Origin: Solirubrobacterales bacterium
Lineage (GTDB): Bacteria; Actinomycetota; Thermoleophilia; Solirubrobacterales; Solirubrobacteraceae
DNA: 5,303 nucleotides
Direction: 5' to 3'
Assembly (NCBI GenBank): GCA_003157595.1
Contig: PMKB01000064.1
Coordinates: 1,454 to 6,756, forward strand
Of this stretch, positions 4,707 through 5,303 are shown piece by piece (within the stretch, counting starts at the first letter, position 1; each line of letters begins with the position of its first letter). The notes under the pieces were generated by a model. It was not told where the DNA came from, did no database searches, and saw only the letters and a program-made list of their open reading frames with translations. Made by a program: the position numbers and the translations under genes.

Positions 4707-5303
4707 GTGGGCTCCGAGCTTCTGTTGATCATCGTGATCGTGGTGGCGCTTGCATTCGACTTTACAAACGGGTTCCACGACACGGCGAACGCGATGGCGA
4801 CGTCGATTGCGACGGGCGCGTTGAGGCCGCGGGTCGCGGTCGCGATCTCGGCGGTGGGGAATCTCGCTGGGGCGTTTATCTCGATCAAGGTTGCGGCGAC
4901 GATCGCGACAGGGATCGTCGACACGAAGGCGATCACGTTGACGCTCGTGTTCGCGGCGCTGATCGGCGCGATCGCGTGGAACCTCGTCACGTGGGCGCTC
5001 TCGCTGCCTTCGAGTTCGAGCCACGCGCTGATCGGCGGCGTCGTCGGGGCGACGTTGGCCGCGGCGGGTTCCGGTGCGGTCAAGGGAGACGCGCTGGTCT
5101 CCAAGGTACTGCTGCCGGCGCTGTTCTCGCCGCTGATAGCCGGGCTCGTCGCGATCGCGGGGACGTTCGCGGCCTACAAGCTCGTGGCGAGTCTGCGTAA
5201 GGGCGAGGCGCGGCGCGGCTACCGGCTGGGGCAGATCGGGTCGGCGTCGCTGGTCTCCGTCGCGCATGGCACCAACGATGCGCAGAAGACGATGGGCGTG
5301 ATC
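4707..5303 (+). CDS. PiT-family inorganic phosphate permease (partial, 3' end off window)
   Basis: The 199 residues present are the N-terminal part of a PHO4/PiT (PF01384) transporter, which moves inorganic phosphate, usually as metal phosphate with a proton or sodium ion, across the cell membrane. The first signature, FDFTNGFHDTANAMAT (17-32), is the family's GxxDxANA-type motif. The second inverted copy, SVAHGTNDAQKTMGVI (184-199), lies at the right edge. Hydrophobic segments at about 5-17, 43-66, 73-95, 104-121 and 132-155 are membrane helices; RKGEARRGY (about 162-170) is a cytoplasmic loop before the second repeat. Full family members are about 330-420 aa, so roughly half is here. The start is GTG at 4707, the first possible one after an in-frame stop at 4689, and it leaves a normal short N-terminus before the first helix. 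A PhoU-like partner gene (often adjacent to such permeases) is not in the window and could lie beyond the right edge. Confidence 0.93.
   Translation, partial: MGSELLLIIVIVVALAFDFTNGFHDTANAMATSIATGALRPRVAVAISAVGNLAGAFISIKVAATIATGIVDTKAITLTLVFAALIGAIAWNLVTWALSLPSSSSHALIGGVVGATLAAAGSGAVKGDALVSKVLLPALFSPLIAGLVAIAGTFAAYKLVASLRKGEARRGYRLGQIGSASLVSVAHGTNDAQKTMGVI

Noticed and set aside
4518..5267. Minus-strand frame of 249 aa opposite the phosphate permease
   Set aside because: Very rich in Arg, Asp and Gln (repeated RDR/QRR), a typical antisense shadow of high-GC membrane-protein codons; the plus-strand PiT signatures are unmistakable.

Overview
This is a high-GC bacterial window with frequent GTG starts, G/C-ending codons and several -10-like TANNNT hexamers placed almost directly before start codons. 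That pattern suggests a high-GC actinobacterium. The small secreted beta-rich protein and the cytochrome c fused to an NTF2-like domain bring Thermoleophilia/Solirubrobacterales to mind, but this placement is inference. No rRNA, tRNA or CRISPR array was seen.

Layout, left to right. (1) 1-377, minus: 5' part of a membrane protein with two transmembrane segments and the start of a bacterial PH-like domain; it runs off the left edge. (2) 495-1289, minus: a 264-aa helical protein resembling the DUF5677 family. (3) 1491-1961, plus: a small secreted protein with a signal peptide, divergent from (2). (4) 2073-2873, minus: a membrane-anchored or exported class I cytochrome c (CLACH haem site) with a C-terminal NTF2-like domain, convergent with (3). 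(5) 2997-4446: a complete 1450-bp IS256-family insertion sequence with imperfect inverted ends, an 8-bp target duplication (ACCCAAAT) and a full-length 431-aa DDE transposase on the minus strand. (6) 4707-5303, plus: N-terminal part of a PiT-family phosphate permease that runs off the right edge.

Removing the IS and one copy of the target duplication makes the cytochrome gene and the phosphate permease divergent neighbours across about 370 bp. The IS therefore landed in their shared regulatory region, 123 bp before the cytochrome start, with its transposase pointing at the cytochrome gene. The host genes look like unrelated housekeeping or accessory functions, not one pathway.

No clearly new multi-gene system is visible. 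The points most worth a second look are: an exact 10-bp inverted repeat that would fold the transposase Shine-Dalgarno into a loop and its start codon into a stem; the contrast between apparently leaderless host genes and the strong ribosome site of the IS; the cytochrome c/NTF2-like fusion; and the IS split of a divergent promoter region.
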